A stretch of 64,000 bases of DNA from FEB-22 sp003105195 (GCA_027493405.1 JAOSKV010000047.1:124001-188000), one strand, 5' to 3'; shown: positions 17,882 to 27,310, numbered from the stretch's first letter. Program-made: numbers and translations. Notes: generated from the sequence alone by a model not told the origin.

Positions 17882-19668
17882 CGGCGAGCGGCCTCGATCT
17901 CGCGGTGGTGGGCAATTGCCGCACGGCGGCCCTGGTCGATGCGCGGGCGCGCCTCGTCTGGTGGTGCTTCCCGCGCTTCGACGGCGATCCGGTGTTCTCG
18001 CGCCTGCTGGCGGGCGAGGAGGAGAAGGGCTTCGCGGACGTCGTGCTCGACGACCTCGCCGAGGCGCGCTCGGACTACTTGCGCAACACCGCGCTGGTCG
18101 TCACCGAGCTCACCGACCGGCAGGGCGCGACCGTGCGCATCACGGATTTCGCGCCGCGCTTCCAGCAGATGGGGCGCACCTTCCGTCCGCCGCAGCTTGT
18201 GCGCATCATCGAGCCGGTCGCGGGCCTGCCGCGCGTCACCATCCGGGTGCGGCCCACCTGCAATTACGGCGAGCCGAACCTGCAGCGCGCGCTCGGCTCG
18301 AGCCATATCCGCTACAGCGGCGGCGACGCCGCCATGCGGCTCACCACCGACGCGCCGCTCTCCTACATCGACCGCGAGGCGCCGTTCGTGCTGACGCGGC
18401 CGCTGCATCTCGTCTTTTCGACCGACGTCGCCTTCGAGGGCGAGCTCGCCACCACCTGCCGGGAGTTCGCCGACCGCACGCGCGACTACTGGCAGGAATG
18501 GATCCGGCGGCTGGCGCTCTCCTACGAGTGGCAGGACCCGATCATCCGCGCCGCCATCACGCTGAAGCTGTCCGAGTTCGAGGAGACCGGCGGCATCGTC
18601 GCGGCGCACACGACCTCGATCCCGGAGGCGCCGGGCTCGGGGCGCACCTGGGACTACCGCTACTGCTGGCTGCGCGACGCCTTCTTCGTGGTGCGCGCGC
18701 TCAACCGCATCGGCGCGACGCGCACGATGGAGGACTTCATCTCCTACATCCTGACGATCGTCAGCGGCTCGCCGGTCGAGCTGCAGCCGGTCTACAGCGT
18801 GGTCGCGACCGACCCGCTGGAGGAACGCGTCGCGCCCGCGCTCGCCGGCTATCGTGGCGACGGGCCGGTGCGCATCGGCAATGCCGCGGTGATGCAGAAC
18901 CAGCACGACACCTATGGCAGCGTGATCCTGGCGGCGCAGCCGATGTTCTTCGACCGCCGCCTGCCGCGCATGGGCGACGAGGCGCTGTTCCACCGGCTCG
19001 AAGGGCTCGGCCAGCTCGCCTACGAGGTCGCGCTCAAGCCGGACGCCGGCATCTGGGAGTTCCGCGGACGCAAGCGCGTGCACACCCACTCGGCGGCGAT
19101 GTGCTGGGCCGGCCTGCATCGGCTGGCGGCGATCGCCGCGCATCTCGGCCTCGCCGAGCGCGCCGCGCACTGGGCCGGGCGGGCCGAGCGCATCGCCAAG
19201 GGCCTGCTCGAGGGCGCCTGGAACCCGAAGCGGGGCGCCTTCACGGCGGCGTTCGGCGCCGAGGATCTCGACGCCAGCGTGCTCCTCCTCGCCGAGCTCG
19301 GCCTGGTCGCGCCGACCGATCCGCGCTTCGTCGCGACCGTGGAGGCGATCGAGCGCGAGCTCAAGCGCGGCTGGCACGTGATGCGCTATGCGAGCCCGGA
19401 CGATTTCGGCGCGCCGGAGACCGCCTTTCTGATCTGCCGCTTCTGGCTGATCGACGCACTCTGCGCCATCGGCCGCAAGGACGAGGCGCGGGAACTCTAC
19501 GTGGACGCCCTGAAGCTGCGCAACGCCTATGGCCTGATGTCGGAGGACGTCCATCCCGGCACCCACGAGATGTGGGGCAACTTCCCGCAGACCTACTCGA
19601 TGGCCGGCCTGATCCTGAGCGGGCTCAGGCTGTCGCGCAGCTGGGAGGACCACTATTGGCGCTCGTGA
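17878..19668 (+). CDS. glycoside hydrolase family 15 protein
   Basis: The 596-residue protein has the N-terminal beta-sandwich domain and the (alpha/alpha)6 catalytic barrel of bacterial GH15 glucoamylase/trehalase-like enzymes. The substrate-binding TWDYRYCWLRDAFF is near residue 258. The likely catalytic acid is Glu393 in GIWEFRG and the base Glu564 in THEMWGNFPQ. No signal peptide is present, so it acts in the cytoplasm. It overlaps otsB by ATGA, which argues for a role in trehalose or maltooligosaccharide turnover. Confidence 0.9.
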   Translation: MTASGLDLAVVGNCRTAALVDARARLVWWCFPRFDGDPVFSRLLAGEEEKGFADVVLDDLAEARSDYLRNTALVVTELTDRQGATVRITDFAPRFQQMGRTFRPPQLVRIIEPVAGLPRVTIRVRPTCNYGEPNLQRALGSSHIRYSGGDAAMRLTTDAPLSYIDREAPFVLTRPLHLVFSTDVAFEGELATTCREFADRTRDYWQEWIRRLALSYEWQDPIIRAAITLKLSEFEETGGIVAAHTTSIPEAPGSGRTWDYRYCWLRDAFFVVRALNRIGATRTMEDFISYILTIVSGSPVELQPVYSVVATDPLEERVAPALAGYRGDGPVRIGNAAVMQNQHDTYGSVILAAQPMFFDRRLPRMGDEALFHRLEGLGQLAYEVALKPDAGIWEFRGRKRVHTHSAAMCWAGLHRLAAIAAHLGLAERAAHWAGRAERIAKGLLEGAWNPKRGAFTAAFGAEDLDASVLLLAELGLVAPTDPRFVATVEAIERELKRGWHVMRYASPDDFGAPETAFLICRFWLIDALCAIGRKDEARELYVDALKLRNAYGLMSEDVHPGTHEMWGNFPQTYSMAGLILSGLRLSRSWEDHYWRS

Positions 19669-19760
19669 GGCCAGGACGTCGCCTTGCGGGGGCGCGCCGG
19701 GGCGTGCTTCATTCCCGTCGAATCGGAGGCCTGCGGGCCGATCAACACCGGAGCATCGCA

Positions 19761-20072
19761 ATGAGCCTTCGTCTCGCGGTCACTCTCGCGCTCCTCACGA
19801 CCCTCCCGGGCGCCGCCGCGCTCGCGGCGGACGCCGCGACCGGCCGGCAGCTCGCGCAGCGCTGGTGCGCGACCTGCCACGTGGTGGCGCCCGGGCAGGC
19901 GCGCGCGAGCGCCGACGTGCCGTCCTTCGCGGAGATCGCGTCGCGGCCCGGCTTCAACGCCGATGCGCTCGCCTTCTTCCTGCTCGACCCGCACCCGAAG
20001 ATGCCCAACATGTCGCTGACGCGCAACGAGGCGGGCGACCTCGCGGCCTATATCGCGACGCTGCGGCGCTAG
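19761..20072 (+). CDS. small class I cytochrome c
   Basis: This 103-residue periplasmic protein has a signal peptide (residues 1-22), the haem-binding CATCH at residues 36-40 and a methionine-containing distal segment (PKMPNMSLT) near residue 80. Its size is that of a mono-haem electron carrier. It follows the GH15 gene after 92 bases and probably has its own promoter. The redox partner is not evident from context. Confidence 0.9.
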   Translation: MSLRLAVTLALLTTLPGAAALAADAATGRQLAQRWCATCHVVAPGQARASADVPSFAEIASRPGFNADALAFFLLDPHPKMPNMSLTRNEAGDLAAYIATLRR

Positions 20073-20496
20073 GCGCCGGCTGGCCATCCGCGAGCACCGG
20101 CTCGGCCAAGTGCTTGATTCTGCTCGATCCGGCTTTCGACTTCGGGGCGATCTCGCCGATGATCGGACCACGCGGCGGGCCGGGCGCACAGCTCCGATGC
20201 TGGGTTATTCCGCCGTTTTGGCTGTCACGTCAATTCGCGCGCGCGCGCAATGCTCGCAATTGACAGGTCGTTTCGTCCGGTGCCGTTCACGCCGTAGTCC
20301 TACTGCGTCGTATTCATCCTCGGCGTCATCCCGGCCGAGCACGCAGGTCGGATGTTTCCGACCTGCGCATTCATCATTGCGCATCCCGGGTAAACCCGAG
20401 ATGGGTGCGCGAGCCGGGATCCACGACCCCTGTCTTTCCGCATCTCGACCATCGGGGTTGGATGACGCTCAGAGTGCGGCCTTCGACACCGTTGCA
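20073..20496. other. convergent intergenic region with a repeat element, no gene
   Basis: This 424-base gap lies between the 3' ends of the cytochrome c gene (+) and thrS (-). I see no protein-like frame. It contains an 8-fold CGCG-rich stretch near 20237 and the extragenic repeat at 20325-20466, which probably serves both genes as a transcription end. Confidence 0.6.
20325..20466. repeat. extragenic repeat beginning GTCATCCCGGCC, copy 1
   Basis: The element opens with GTCATCCCGGCCGAG and closes with GGATGAC, so its outer ends are complementary. Inside are further hairpins, for example CAGGTCGGATG/TTTCCGACCTG near 20344, and a GAGCCGGGATCCACGACCCC phrase. A second copy with the same opening, the GCCGGGATC-ACGACCCC core and the GATGAC close lies at 53073-53181. 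Both sit between convergent genes. Confidence 0.7.
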
Positions 20497-22440
20497 CTAC
20501 GCCGCCTGCGCGAGCCGCTTCACGTCGGGCGCGACCGACTCCCCGGCGAGCAGCGCGAGCGCGGCGTCGAGGGTCATGCTCTGCTGCTGCTGGCTGCCGA
20601 GGCGGCGGATCGAGACGGTGCGCTCGGCCGCCTCCTTCTTGCCGACCACCAGCAGCAACGGGACCTTGGCGAGCGAGTGCTCGCGGACCTTGTAGTTGAT
20701 CTTCTCGTTGCGCAGGTCCGCCTCGACGCGCAGGCCGAGACGCTGCGCGGCCGCGAGCGCCTCGCGCGCATAGTCGTCGGCGTCGGACGTGATGGTCGCG
20801 ACGACGGCCTGGAGCGGCGCGAGCCAGAGCGGGAAATGGCCCGCATAGTGCTCGATCAGGATGCCGGTGAAGCGCTCGAGCGAGCCGAACATGGCGCGGT
20901 GGAGCATCACGGGCGTCACCTTGTTGGAATGCTCGTCGATGTAGAAGGCGCCGAGCCGGCCCGGCAAATTGAGGTCCACCTGGACGGTGCCGCACTGCCA
21001 GTCGCGGCCGATCGCGTCGCGCAGCACGTATTCGAGCTTCGGCCCGTAGAAGGCGCCTTCGCCCTTGTTGAGCGTCCAGGGGCGGCCCGACGCCTGCAGC
21101 GCCGACATCAGCGCGGCCTCGGCCTTGTCCCAGACCTCGTCCGAGCCGATGCGCTTCTCGGGCCGGTCCGAGAACTTGATCACCACGTCCGGGAAGCCGA
21201 AGTCCTCGTAGATCGAGAGGATCAGATCGTTCATCGCCAGGCATTCGCGCGCGATCTGCTCCTCGGTGATGAATGCGTGGGCGTCGTCCTGGGTGAAGGC
21301 GCGCACGCGCATCAGGCCGTGCAGCGCGCCCGAGGGCTCGAAGCGGTGCACCTTGCCGAACTCCGCGACCTTGAGCGGCAGGTCGCGGTAGGACTTGAGC
21401 CCGTTCTTGAAGATCTGCACGTGGCCGGGGCAGTTCATGGGCTTGACCACGTAGCGGCGCTCCTCCTCCTCGCGCTGCTCGGTGAGGAACATCATGTCGC
21501 GGTACTTCTCCATGTGGCCGGAGGTCACCCACAGCTCGGAATCCATGAGCTGCGGCGAGTTCACCTCGACATAGCCGGCGGCGGTCTGGCGCCGGCGGAT
21601 GTAGCTCTCGAGCGCCTGGAACAGGGTCCAGCCCTTGGCGTGCCAGAACACGGACCCGGGGGCCTCCTCCTGGAAATGGAAGAGGTCCATCTCGCGGCCG
21701 AGCCGGCGGTGGTCGCGCTTCTCGGCCTCCTCCAGCTGCTTGAGATAGGCGTCGAGCTCCGCGGGCTTCGCCCAGGCGGTGGCGTAGATGCGGGTCAGCA
21801 TCGGATTGCGTGAATCGCCGCGCCAATAGGCGCCCGCGACCTTCATGAGCTTGAAGGCGTCACCGACCTTGCCGGTCGAGGTCATGTGCGGGCCGCGGCA
21901 GAGATCGAACCACTCGCCCTGGCGGTAGATCTTGATCTCCTGGTCCTCGGGGATCGCGTCGACCAGCTCGACCTTGAACAGCTCGCCCCTGTCACGGAAC
22001 ACGCGCTTGGCTTCCTCGCGCGACCATGCCTCCTTGGTGAAGGGCCGGTCGCGCGCGATGATCTCGCGCATCTTCTTCTCGATCGCCGGGAAATCCTCGG
22101 GCGTGAAGGGCTCGTTGCGGAAAAAGTCGTAGTAGAAGCCGTTCTCGATCACCGGACCGATGGTGACCTGGGTGCCCGGCCAGAGCGCCTGCACGGCCTC
22201 GGCCATCACATGGGCGGCGTCGTGGCGGATCAGCTCCAGCGCGCGCGGATCCTCGCGGGCGACGAACTCGATCCGCGCGTCCCGCTCGATCCTGTCGGCG
22301 AGGTCGGCCAGCACGCCGTCGAGCGCCATTGCGACCGTGCGCTTGGCGAGCGAAGGGGAGATGCCCTTCGCGACCTCCAGACCCGTGATGCCCTGGGGAT
22401 AGTCCCGACGCGCGCCGTCGGGAAAGGTCAGCGCGACCAT
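20497..22440 (-). CDS. thrS: threonyl-tRNA synthetase
   Basis: A full-length 647-residue class II synthetase that charges tRNA-Thr. It has the N-terminal TGS domain (to about 60), the editing/SAD domain with HDAAHVMAEA near residue 73, the catalytic core with zinc-site segment MNCPGHV near residue 332 and the motif 2 region HRFEPSGALHGLMR, then the C-terminal anticodon-binding domain. Its only neighbours are a divergent permease gene and the convergent repeat region. The 5' flank to 22500 may hold its leader, but no T-box or other riboswitch was recognised. Confidence 0.97.
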   Translation of the reverse strand: MVALTFPDGARRDYPQGITGLEVAKGISPSLAKRTVAMALDGVLADLADRIERDARIEFVAREDPRALELIRHDAAHVMAEAVQALWPGTQVTIGPVIENGFYYDFFRNEPFTPEDFPAIEKKMREIIARDRPFTKEAWSREEAKRVFRDRGELFKVELVDAIPEDQEIKIYRQGEWFDLCRGPHMTSTGKVGDAFKLMKVAGAYWRGDSRNPMLTRIYATAWAKPAELDAYLKQLEEAEKRDHRRLGREMDLFHFQEEAPGSVFWHAKGWTLFQALESYIRRRQTAAGYVEVNSPQLMDSELWVTSGHMEKYRDMMFLTEQREEEERRYVVKPMNCPGHVQIFKNGLKSYRDLPLKVAEFGKVHRFEPSGALHGLMRVRAFTQDDAHAFITEEQIARECLAMNDLILSIYEDFGFPDVVIKFSDRPEKRIGSDEVWDKAEAALMSALQASGRPWTLNKGEGAFYGPKLEYVLRDAIGRDWQCGTVQVDLNLPGRLGAFYIDEHSNKVTPVMLHRAMFGSLERFTGILIEHYAGHFPLWLAPLQAVVATITSDADDYAREALAAAQRLGLRVEADLRNEKINYKVREHSLAKVPLLLVVGKKEAAERTVSIRRLGSQQQQSMTLDAALALLAGESVAPDVKRLAQAA

Positions 22441-22772
22441 ACTCGGCTCCTGTTGCTCACTCGCTGCCTACGAACGCAGGTAAGCGGTCTTGGATCGGCG
22501 GTCACATAGCAGAAAACCGGGGCGGATCAAGACGGCAGGCACTCCGCACAGGCCGGCCCGGGCGCCACGCGATCGATCGCCTCGAGCATCGCCTTCCGAT
22601 CACGCCGATGGAGGCGTGTCAGCGCGCGCCGTCCCGGCTTCCCATTGATGCAAGTCGACTTCGGCCGGCACGGGATGGCGGGAGCGGAAGAAATAGTGCA
22701 CCTTTCACGGGAGGCGGTCATCGATCCGGGTTCGGCGACGCCGAAACGGCGCCGAGCGGGAAGAGAGCTCCC
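22441..22772. other. 332-base divergent gap, no clear gene
   Basis: It separates thrS (-) from the permease gene (+). A short minus-strand frame ending at 22527 (tail RRDRKAMLEAIDR) has a weakly protein-like composition but no recognisable start or domain, so I do not call it. AAGAGAG at about 22761 is the ribosome binding site of the permease gene. Confidence 0.5.
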
Positions 22773-25124
22773 ATGCGCGCGCTCGATGTCAAGCTGCTCC
22801 GTGATCTCAGGCATGTGTGGGCCCAGTCGCTCGCCATCGCGCTGGTGATCGCGGGAGGCGTCGCCACGCTGATCATGGCGGTGGGCTCGTATCGATCGCT
22901 TGAAGAGACGCGCGCCGCCTATTACGAGCGTCACCGCTTCGGCGACGTATTCGCGGTCGTGAAGCGGGCGCCGAAAGCGGTCGCGGACCAGATTGTCGCC
23001 ATTCCGGGGGTCGCTGCGGTGGATGTGCGCATCGCCCGGCTGGCGCTGCTCGACATTCCGAACTACGCCCCGCCCGCGACCGCCCAAGTGATCTCGCTTC
23101 CCGAACTCAGTGAACCGGCGCTCAATCTCCTCTACATGCGAACCGGGCGTATGCCGGCCCGTGCCGGAGAGGTGGTGGTCAATGAGGGATTCGCAAAGGC
23201 CCACGGCTTCGGCCCCGGCAGGCGTTTCTCGGCACTGCTCAACGGCCGCAAGCACGAGCTGACCATCGTCGGCACGGCTCTGTCGCCGGAATTCATCTAC
23301 GCCGTCGGTCCCGGCGACATCATGCCCGACGACCGGCGCTTCGCGATCGTCTGGATGACCGAGAAGGCGCTGGCGAGCGCCTACGACCTGGAAGGGGCCT
23401 TCTCCTCGGTTGCCGTGAAGCTGTTGCGTGACACATCCGAGCGGGAGGTCATCGCGCAACTCGATTCGCTGCTCGACCGCTACGGCGGACGCGCCGCATA
23501 CGGCCGCAGGGACCACGCCTCCCATGCCTGGCTCGATCACAGCCTCGACATGCTGCGCAATATGAGCCGGACGCTGCCGCCGATCTTCCTGCTGATCAGC
23601 GCCTTCCTGGTCAATCTGACCATGAGCCGTCTCATTGCCCTCGAGCGCGAGCAGATCGGGCTCATGAAGGCGCTCGGCTATCACAATCTCAGCATTGCGG
23701 CGCATTATCTCAAGTTCATCGCACTCATCGCGGCCGTTGGCATCCTGCTCGGCAGCCTGGCCGGCACGTGGCTGGGCGTCTACATCACCAGCCTGTTCGG
23801 CGACTTCTTCCGCTTCCCCTTCCTCCTCTTCACCCGCAGCCCGGACCTGTATCTGCTCGCCGCCGCACTCAGCCTCGCGGCCGCCATGCTGGGGGGTGTC
23901 CGCGCGCTGCGGGACACGGTCCGGCTTCCCCCCGCGGTCGCGATGTTGCCCCCGGCGCCGCCTCGGTTCCGCCGACTGTTGCCGGAACTGCCGATTCGGA
24001 TCCTTTCACAGCCGGCCCGGATGACGTTCCGCAATGTCGGCCGCCACCCCATGCGCGCAGCGTTCACGACCCTCGGGATAGCGCTCGCCACGGCGATCCT
24101 GATCGTGTCGCTGTTCACGCGCGACTCCCAGGAGGAACTCGTCGACGTCACGTTCTTCCTTGCCGACCGGCAGGATGCAACGGTGAGTTTCGCGGAACGG
24201 CGGAGCGTGGACGTCGTGATGGAGGTCTCGCGGCTGCCCGGCGTGCTCGCCGCCGAGCCGATGCGCGAGCTGCCGGTGCGCGTCCGGCGCGGCGGTATCG
24301 AGCGGCGCATCGTCATCACGTCACGGCCGCGGGAGGCGGACCTGAAGCGGATCCTCGATGCGGACCTGCGGCCCGTCGTGCTCCCCGCGACGGGCCTTGC
24401 CGTCTCCGGAATGCTCGCCCGCATCCTCGACGCAAGGGTGGGGGACGAGGTCGAAGTCGACTTGCTCGACGGCGCGCGTCGTACCGTCACGCTGCCAGTT
24501 GCGGCGCTGATCGAGGATTATTTCGGCCTGCGCGGCATGATGGACGCCGTTGCGCTCGCGCGCCTGATGCGTGAGGTGCCGTCGGCGAACAGCGTCAATG
24601 TCAGTCTCGACGCACGAGAGACGGAGGACTTCTACGCCGCCGTCAAGAACCTGCCGGCGGTCAGCGGGCTCGCGATCCAGAGCCTGTCGCTGGCTAATTT
24701 TCGTGCACTGGTGGCGCTGCTCGTGACCGTGATGGCCAGCATCTACACGGGTCTCGCTGCGATCATCGCGTTCGGCATTGTCTATAATAGCGCGCGCATT
24801 AGCCTCTCGGAACGCGCGCGCGAGCTCGCGAGTCTTCGCGTGCTCGGCTTCAGCCGCGCCGAGGTGCTTCGCATCCTGCTGCTCGAACTCGCGCTGCTTA
24901 CCCTGCTGGCCCAGCCGCCGGGCTGGCTCCTGGGTTATGGACTCTCCGCACTCATGCAGCGAAATCTCGCGGGAGAGCTGATGCGCGTGCGTCTGGTCAT
25001 CGACGACGCGACCTACGTGACGGCAAGTGGTGTCGTGATCCTCGCGGCGGCGCTCTCGGCGCTCGTGGTGCGCCGGCGGGTCAACCAGCTTGATCTCATC
25101 TCGGTTCTCAAGACGCGGGATTGA
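22773..25124 (+). CDS. ABC transporter permease of the FtsX/MacB type
   Basis: The 783-residue protein has two FtsX-like halves. Each has a transmembrane helix, a large periplasmic domain and three more helices: helix near 17-38, periplasmic part to about 265, helices near 270-390; a second set starting near 430 with helices at about 650-780. Such permeases export lipids or hydrophobic compounds, or work as mechanotransducers, together with an ATPase. The ATG at 22773 has AAGAGAG upstream. The adaptor gene follows after one base. No ATP-binding subunit is present on either side. Confidence 0.88.
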   Translation: MRALDVKLLRDLRHVWAQSLAIALVIAGGVATLIMAVGSYRSLEETRAAYYERHRFGDVFAVVKRAPKAVADQIVAIPGVAAVDVRIARLALLDIPNYAPPATAQVISLPELSEPALNLLYMRTGRMPARAGEVVVNEGFAKAHGFGPGRRFSALLNGRKHELTIVGTALSPEFIYAVGPGDIMPDDRRFAIVWMTEKALASAYDLEGAFSSVAVKLLRDTSEREVIAQLDSLLDRYGGRAAYGRRDHASHAWLDHSLDMLRNMSRTLPPIFLLISAFLVNLTMSRLIALEREQIGLMKALGYHNLSIAAHYLKFIALIAAVGILLGSLAGTWLGVYITSLFGDFFRFPFLLFTRSPDLYLLAAALSLAAAMLGGVRALRDTVRLPPAVAMLPPAPPRFRRLLPELPIRILSQPARMTFRNVGRHPMRAAFTTLGIALATAILIVSLFTRDSQEELVDVTFFLADRQDATVSFAERRSVDVVMEVSRLPGVLAAEPMRELPVRVRRGGIERRIVITSRPREADLKRILDADLRPVVLPATGLAVSGMLARILDARVGDEVEVDLLDGARRTVTLPVAALIEDYFGLRGMMDAVALARLMREVPSANSVNVSLDARETEDFYAAVKNLPAVSGLAIQSLSLANFRALVALLVTVMASIYTGLAAIIAFGIVYNSARISLSERARELASLRVLGFSRAEVLRILLLELALLTLLAQPPGWLLGYGLSALMQRNLAGELMRVRLVIDDATYVTASGVVILAAALSALVVRRRVNQLDLISVLKTRD

Positions 25125-25125
25125 C

Positions 25126-26340
25126 ATGCGGATCCTGTGGACCAAGCGAATCACAACCGCGGCCGGGGGCGTGCTTCTGCTCGGCGTCGCGATCTGGTTC
25201 GCCTGGCCAAAACCGGTTCTCGTGGATCTCGCGCCGGTCGCGCGCATGCCCATGGAAGTCACGGTGGACGAGGAGGGCAAGACGCGCGTGCGCCACATCT
25301 ACACGGTGTCGGCACCGATCGCCGGTAAGGTGCTGCGCATCTCGCCGCCCCGCCACGTGGGCGACGTCGTCGCCAAGGACGAGACAGTGGTGGCCGTCAT
25401 GGAGCCGACCGTGCCGGGCTTCCACGATGCGCGCACGCATGAAGAATTGCAGGCGGCGCTCGGCGCGGCGGAGGCCGCCGTGAAGCTGGCCGAGGCCGAG
25501 GTGCGCCGCATCGATGCGGCGCTCGTCTTCGCCCGCAGCGAGCTCGAACGGGCGTCGGCGCTGGCGCGCACCGACGCGATCAGCCGCAAGGCTCTCGACA
25601 AGGCGCGGCTCGATGCCGAGATGGGCGAAGCTGCGCTCGCCAGCGCCAAGGCGCAGCTGGCGGTCCGGCGCAGCGAGCGCGCCAGCGTCGCGGCGCGGCT
25701 CGGCGAACCGAACCGCAACGGTGCGACGACCGCGGACTGTTGCGTCCAGCTGCGCGCGCCCGTTTCCGGCAGGATCCTCAAGATCGTCCAGGAGAGCGAA
25801 GGCGTGGTCGCAGCGGGCGCCCATCTCGTGGAGCTCGGCGATCCGCTCGACCTCGAGGTGGTGGCCGATCTCCTCTCATCCGATGCGGTGCGGATCGCGC
25901 CAGGCGCACGCGTGCGGATCGACGGGTGGGGTGGCGCGCCGGTGGAGGGAAGGGTCACCCGCATCGATCCGTCGGGCTTCCTCAAGGTATCGGCGCTCGG
26001 GATCGAGGAGCAGAGGGTGCGGACCACTATTGACTTCACGGCTTCGCCGGGGGCCTGGTCACGACTCGGCCACGATTATCGCGTGATCGTGCACATCACG
26101 GTCTGGGCCGCCGCCGATGCCCTAACGGTGCCGGTCGCCGCGCTGTTCCGCCGGGGCGAGGATTGGGCGGTTTTCGCCGCGCGGGACGGCCGCGCCCGCG
26201 CCACTGCGGTGAAAATCGGGCAGCGCAACAACCGGGTCGCGGAGGTGGTCTCCGGTCTGCGCGACGGCGACCGCGTGGTGCTGCATCCGAGCGATCGCGT
26301 CAAGGATGGGATCACGGTGTCGCCGCGTCCGTCGGAGTGA
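25126..26340 (+). CDS. HlyD/MacA-type periplasmic adaptor protein
   Basis: This 404-residue membrane-fusion protein has an N-terminal membrane anchor (residues 10-28), a lipoyl-like half near 60-95, a coiled coil of about 90 residues (near 105-195, rich in AEAxVxLAEAEV-type heptads), a second lipoyl half, and the beta-barrel domain. It would link the preceding permease to an outer-membrane exit. It starts one base after the permease stop codon. A Cys pair (DCCVQL) in the lipoyl region is unusual. Its last 29 bases overlap the convergent gene. Confidence 0.88.
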   Translation: MRILWTKRITTAAGGVLLLGVAIWFAWPKPVLVDLAPVARMPMEVTVDEEGKTRVRHIYTVSAPIAGKVLRISPPRHVGDVVAKDETVVAVMEPTVPGFHDARTHEELQAALGAAEAAVKLAEAEVRRIDAALVFARSELERASALARTDAISRKALDKARLDAEMGEAALASAKAQLAVRRSERASVAARLGEPNRNGATTADCCVQLRAPVSGRILKIVQESEGVVAAGAHLVELGDPLDLEVVADLLSSDAVRIAPGARVRIDGWGGAPVEGRVTRIDPSGFLKVSALGIEEQRVRTTIDFTASPGAWSRLGHDYRVIVHITVWAAADALTVPVAALFRRGEDWAVFAARDGRARATAVKIGQRNNRVAEVVSGLRDGDRVVLHPSDRVKDGITVSPRPSE

Positions 26341-26836
26341 GTGGCCGGTGCCGGAAGCGTCTGGCCATGATCCAGAAAGCCGCACCCGGAACGGCGAGCC
26401 ACTGCAGAAGCGGCGAGATGCCGATGCGCCATCCTAACACTACGACGACCGGCATGGCATCGGCATAGGCCCAGGCCCGGCGGACATAGACGTTGTGATA
26501 CTCGCTGTAGGCCGTGTAGGCGATGCCGAGGGCGATCGTGACCGTCGCGACCACGGCCATGCCCCGGCGCGGCCATTCCGCGCGACCCGCGACGATCACC
26601 CCGATCGCCAGAGTCGCCAGCGCAATGAGTCCGTCGCCGAGCGTGCAATGCGCGATCGCGAAGGCGAGCTCGCGCCAAGTCGACGTGCGCCAGAGTGTAT
26701 AGAGGGGCAGGTGCAGGATCTCCCAGGCCAGATGCAGGGTCAGGGAGACCAGGAGATAGAGGCGCAAAGCCGACAACCAAGGCGGCGCTGGCGACGTGTC
26801 CGCGTCACTGAAGCGGTTCGGTTCGGACACGCTCAT
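26312..26836 (-). CDS. hypothetical inner-membrane protein
   Basis: A 174-residue protein with five hydrophobic segments (about 26-46, 66-86, 92-110, 124-142, 150-165). It has a conserved-looking HLAWEILHLPLYTLW at the first helix and an EYHNVYVRRAWAYADAMPV segment later. I recognise no named domain, though the WEILHLPLYT phrase recurs in unannotated alphaproteobacterial proteins. The 3' end overlaps the adaptor gene by 29 bases. An ATG at 26857 would add seven residues but lacks a ribosome binding site. Confidence 0.6.
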   Translation of the reverse strand: MSVSEPNRFSDADTSPAPPWLSALRLYLLVSLTLHLAWEILHLPLYTLWRTSTWRELAFAIAHCTLGDGLIALATLAIGVIVAGRAEWPRRGMAVVATVTIALGIAYTAYSEYHNVYVRRAWAYADAMPVVVVLGWRIGISPLLQWLAVPGAAFWIMARRFRHRPLTPTDAATP

Positions 26837-26934
26837 TCGCTGTTCATCCCAACGCATTGAAGAATGCCGAACCGCGCGCGGCTCCGCGCGTTGGCGCCGA
26901 GCGGGCCGTTGCGTTGCGCGGTGCAGTGGTCCGG

Positions 26935-27194
26935 ATGAACCCGGCTATGATGCAGGGCATGATGGCCAAGGCCGCCGAGTGGCCTGGATCTGCGCCATGA
27001 TCCCGCATCACCGGGGCGCGATCAACATGGCCTGTGCCGGGCTCAAGGGCGCCGCCAACGCGGAATCGCGCAAGCTCGCCGAGGAGACCATCAAGGGCGA
27101 CGAAAAAGAGATCGGCAAGCTGATCGCCCGGGTCGAAGAGCACGCCGGGCGCGCGAGCCGCAACGAGACCACGAGCGCGGCGCCGAAAAAGTAG
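26935..27194 (+). pseudogene. remnant of a DUF305 family gene
   Basis: The C-terminal half (from about 26988) encodes AMIPHHRGAINMA followed by a Lys/Glu-rich helix, the hallmark of DUF305, periplasmic proteins often found with copper genes. The N-terminal half, MNPAMMQGMMAKAAE from 26935, is in another frame and stops at 27000. About 16 residues that normally join the two parts are missing. So the gene looks inactivated by a small deletion with a frameshift near 26980. A sequencing error alone would not explain the missing residues. Confidence 0.6.
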
Positions 27195-27310
27195 CTGTAT
27201 CCTCGCCGCGGGTAGCTAAGCCGCGGGCGCCGGGCTGGTGTGCGTGGGGCCCGATGCCCGCGGAGACGAAATATTGCTAGGTCCCCTGGCGAGACGCGGG
27301 GGAAGACGTC

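Noticed and set aside
17515..19761. 748-codon minus-strand frame opposite otsB and the GH15 gene
   Set aside because: It spans two conserved genes and their overlap, with antisense-type composition.
22527..22680. Short minus-strand frame between thrS and the permease gene with a helix-like tail
   Set aside because: There is no start codon with a ribosome binding site in the gap and no recognisable domain; the longer frame is a shadow of the permease gene.
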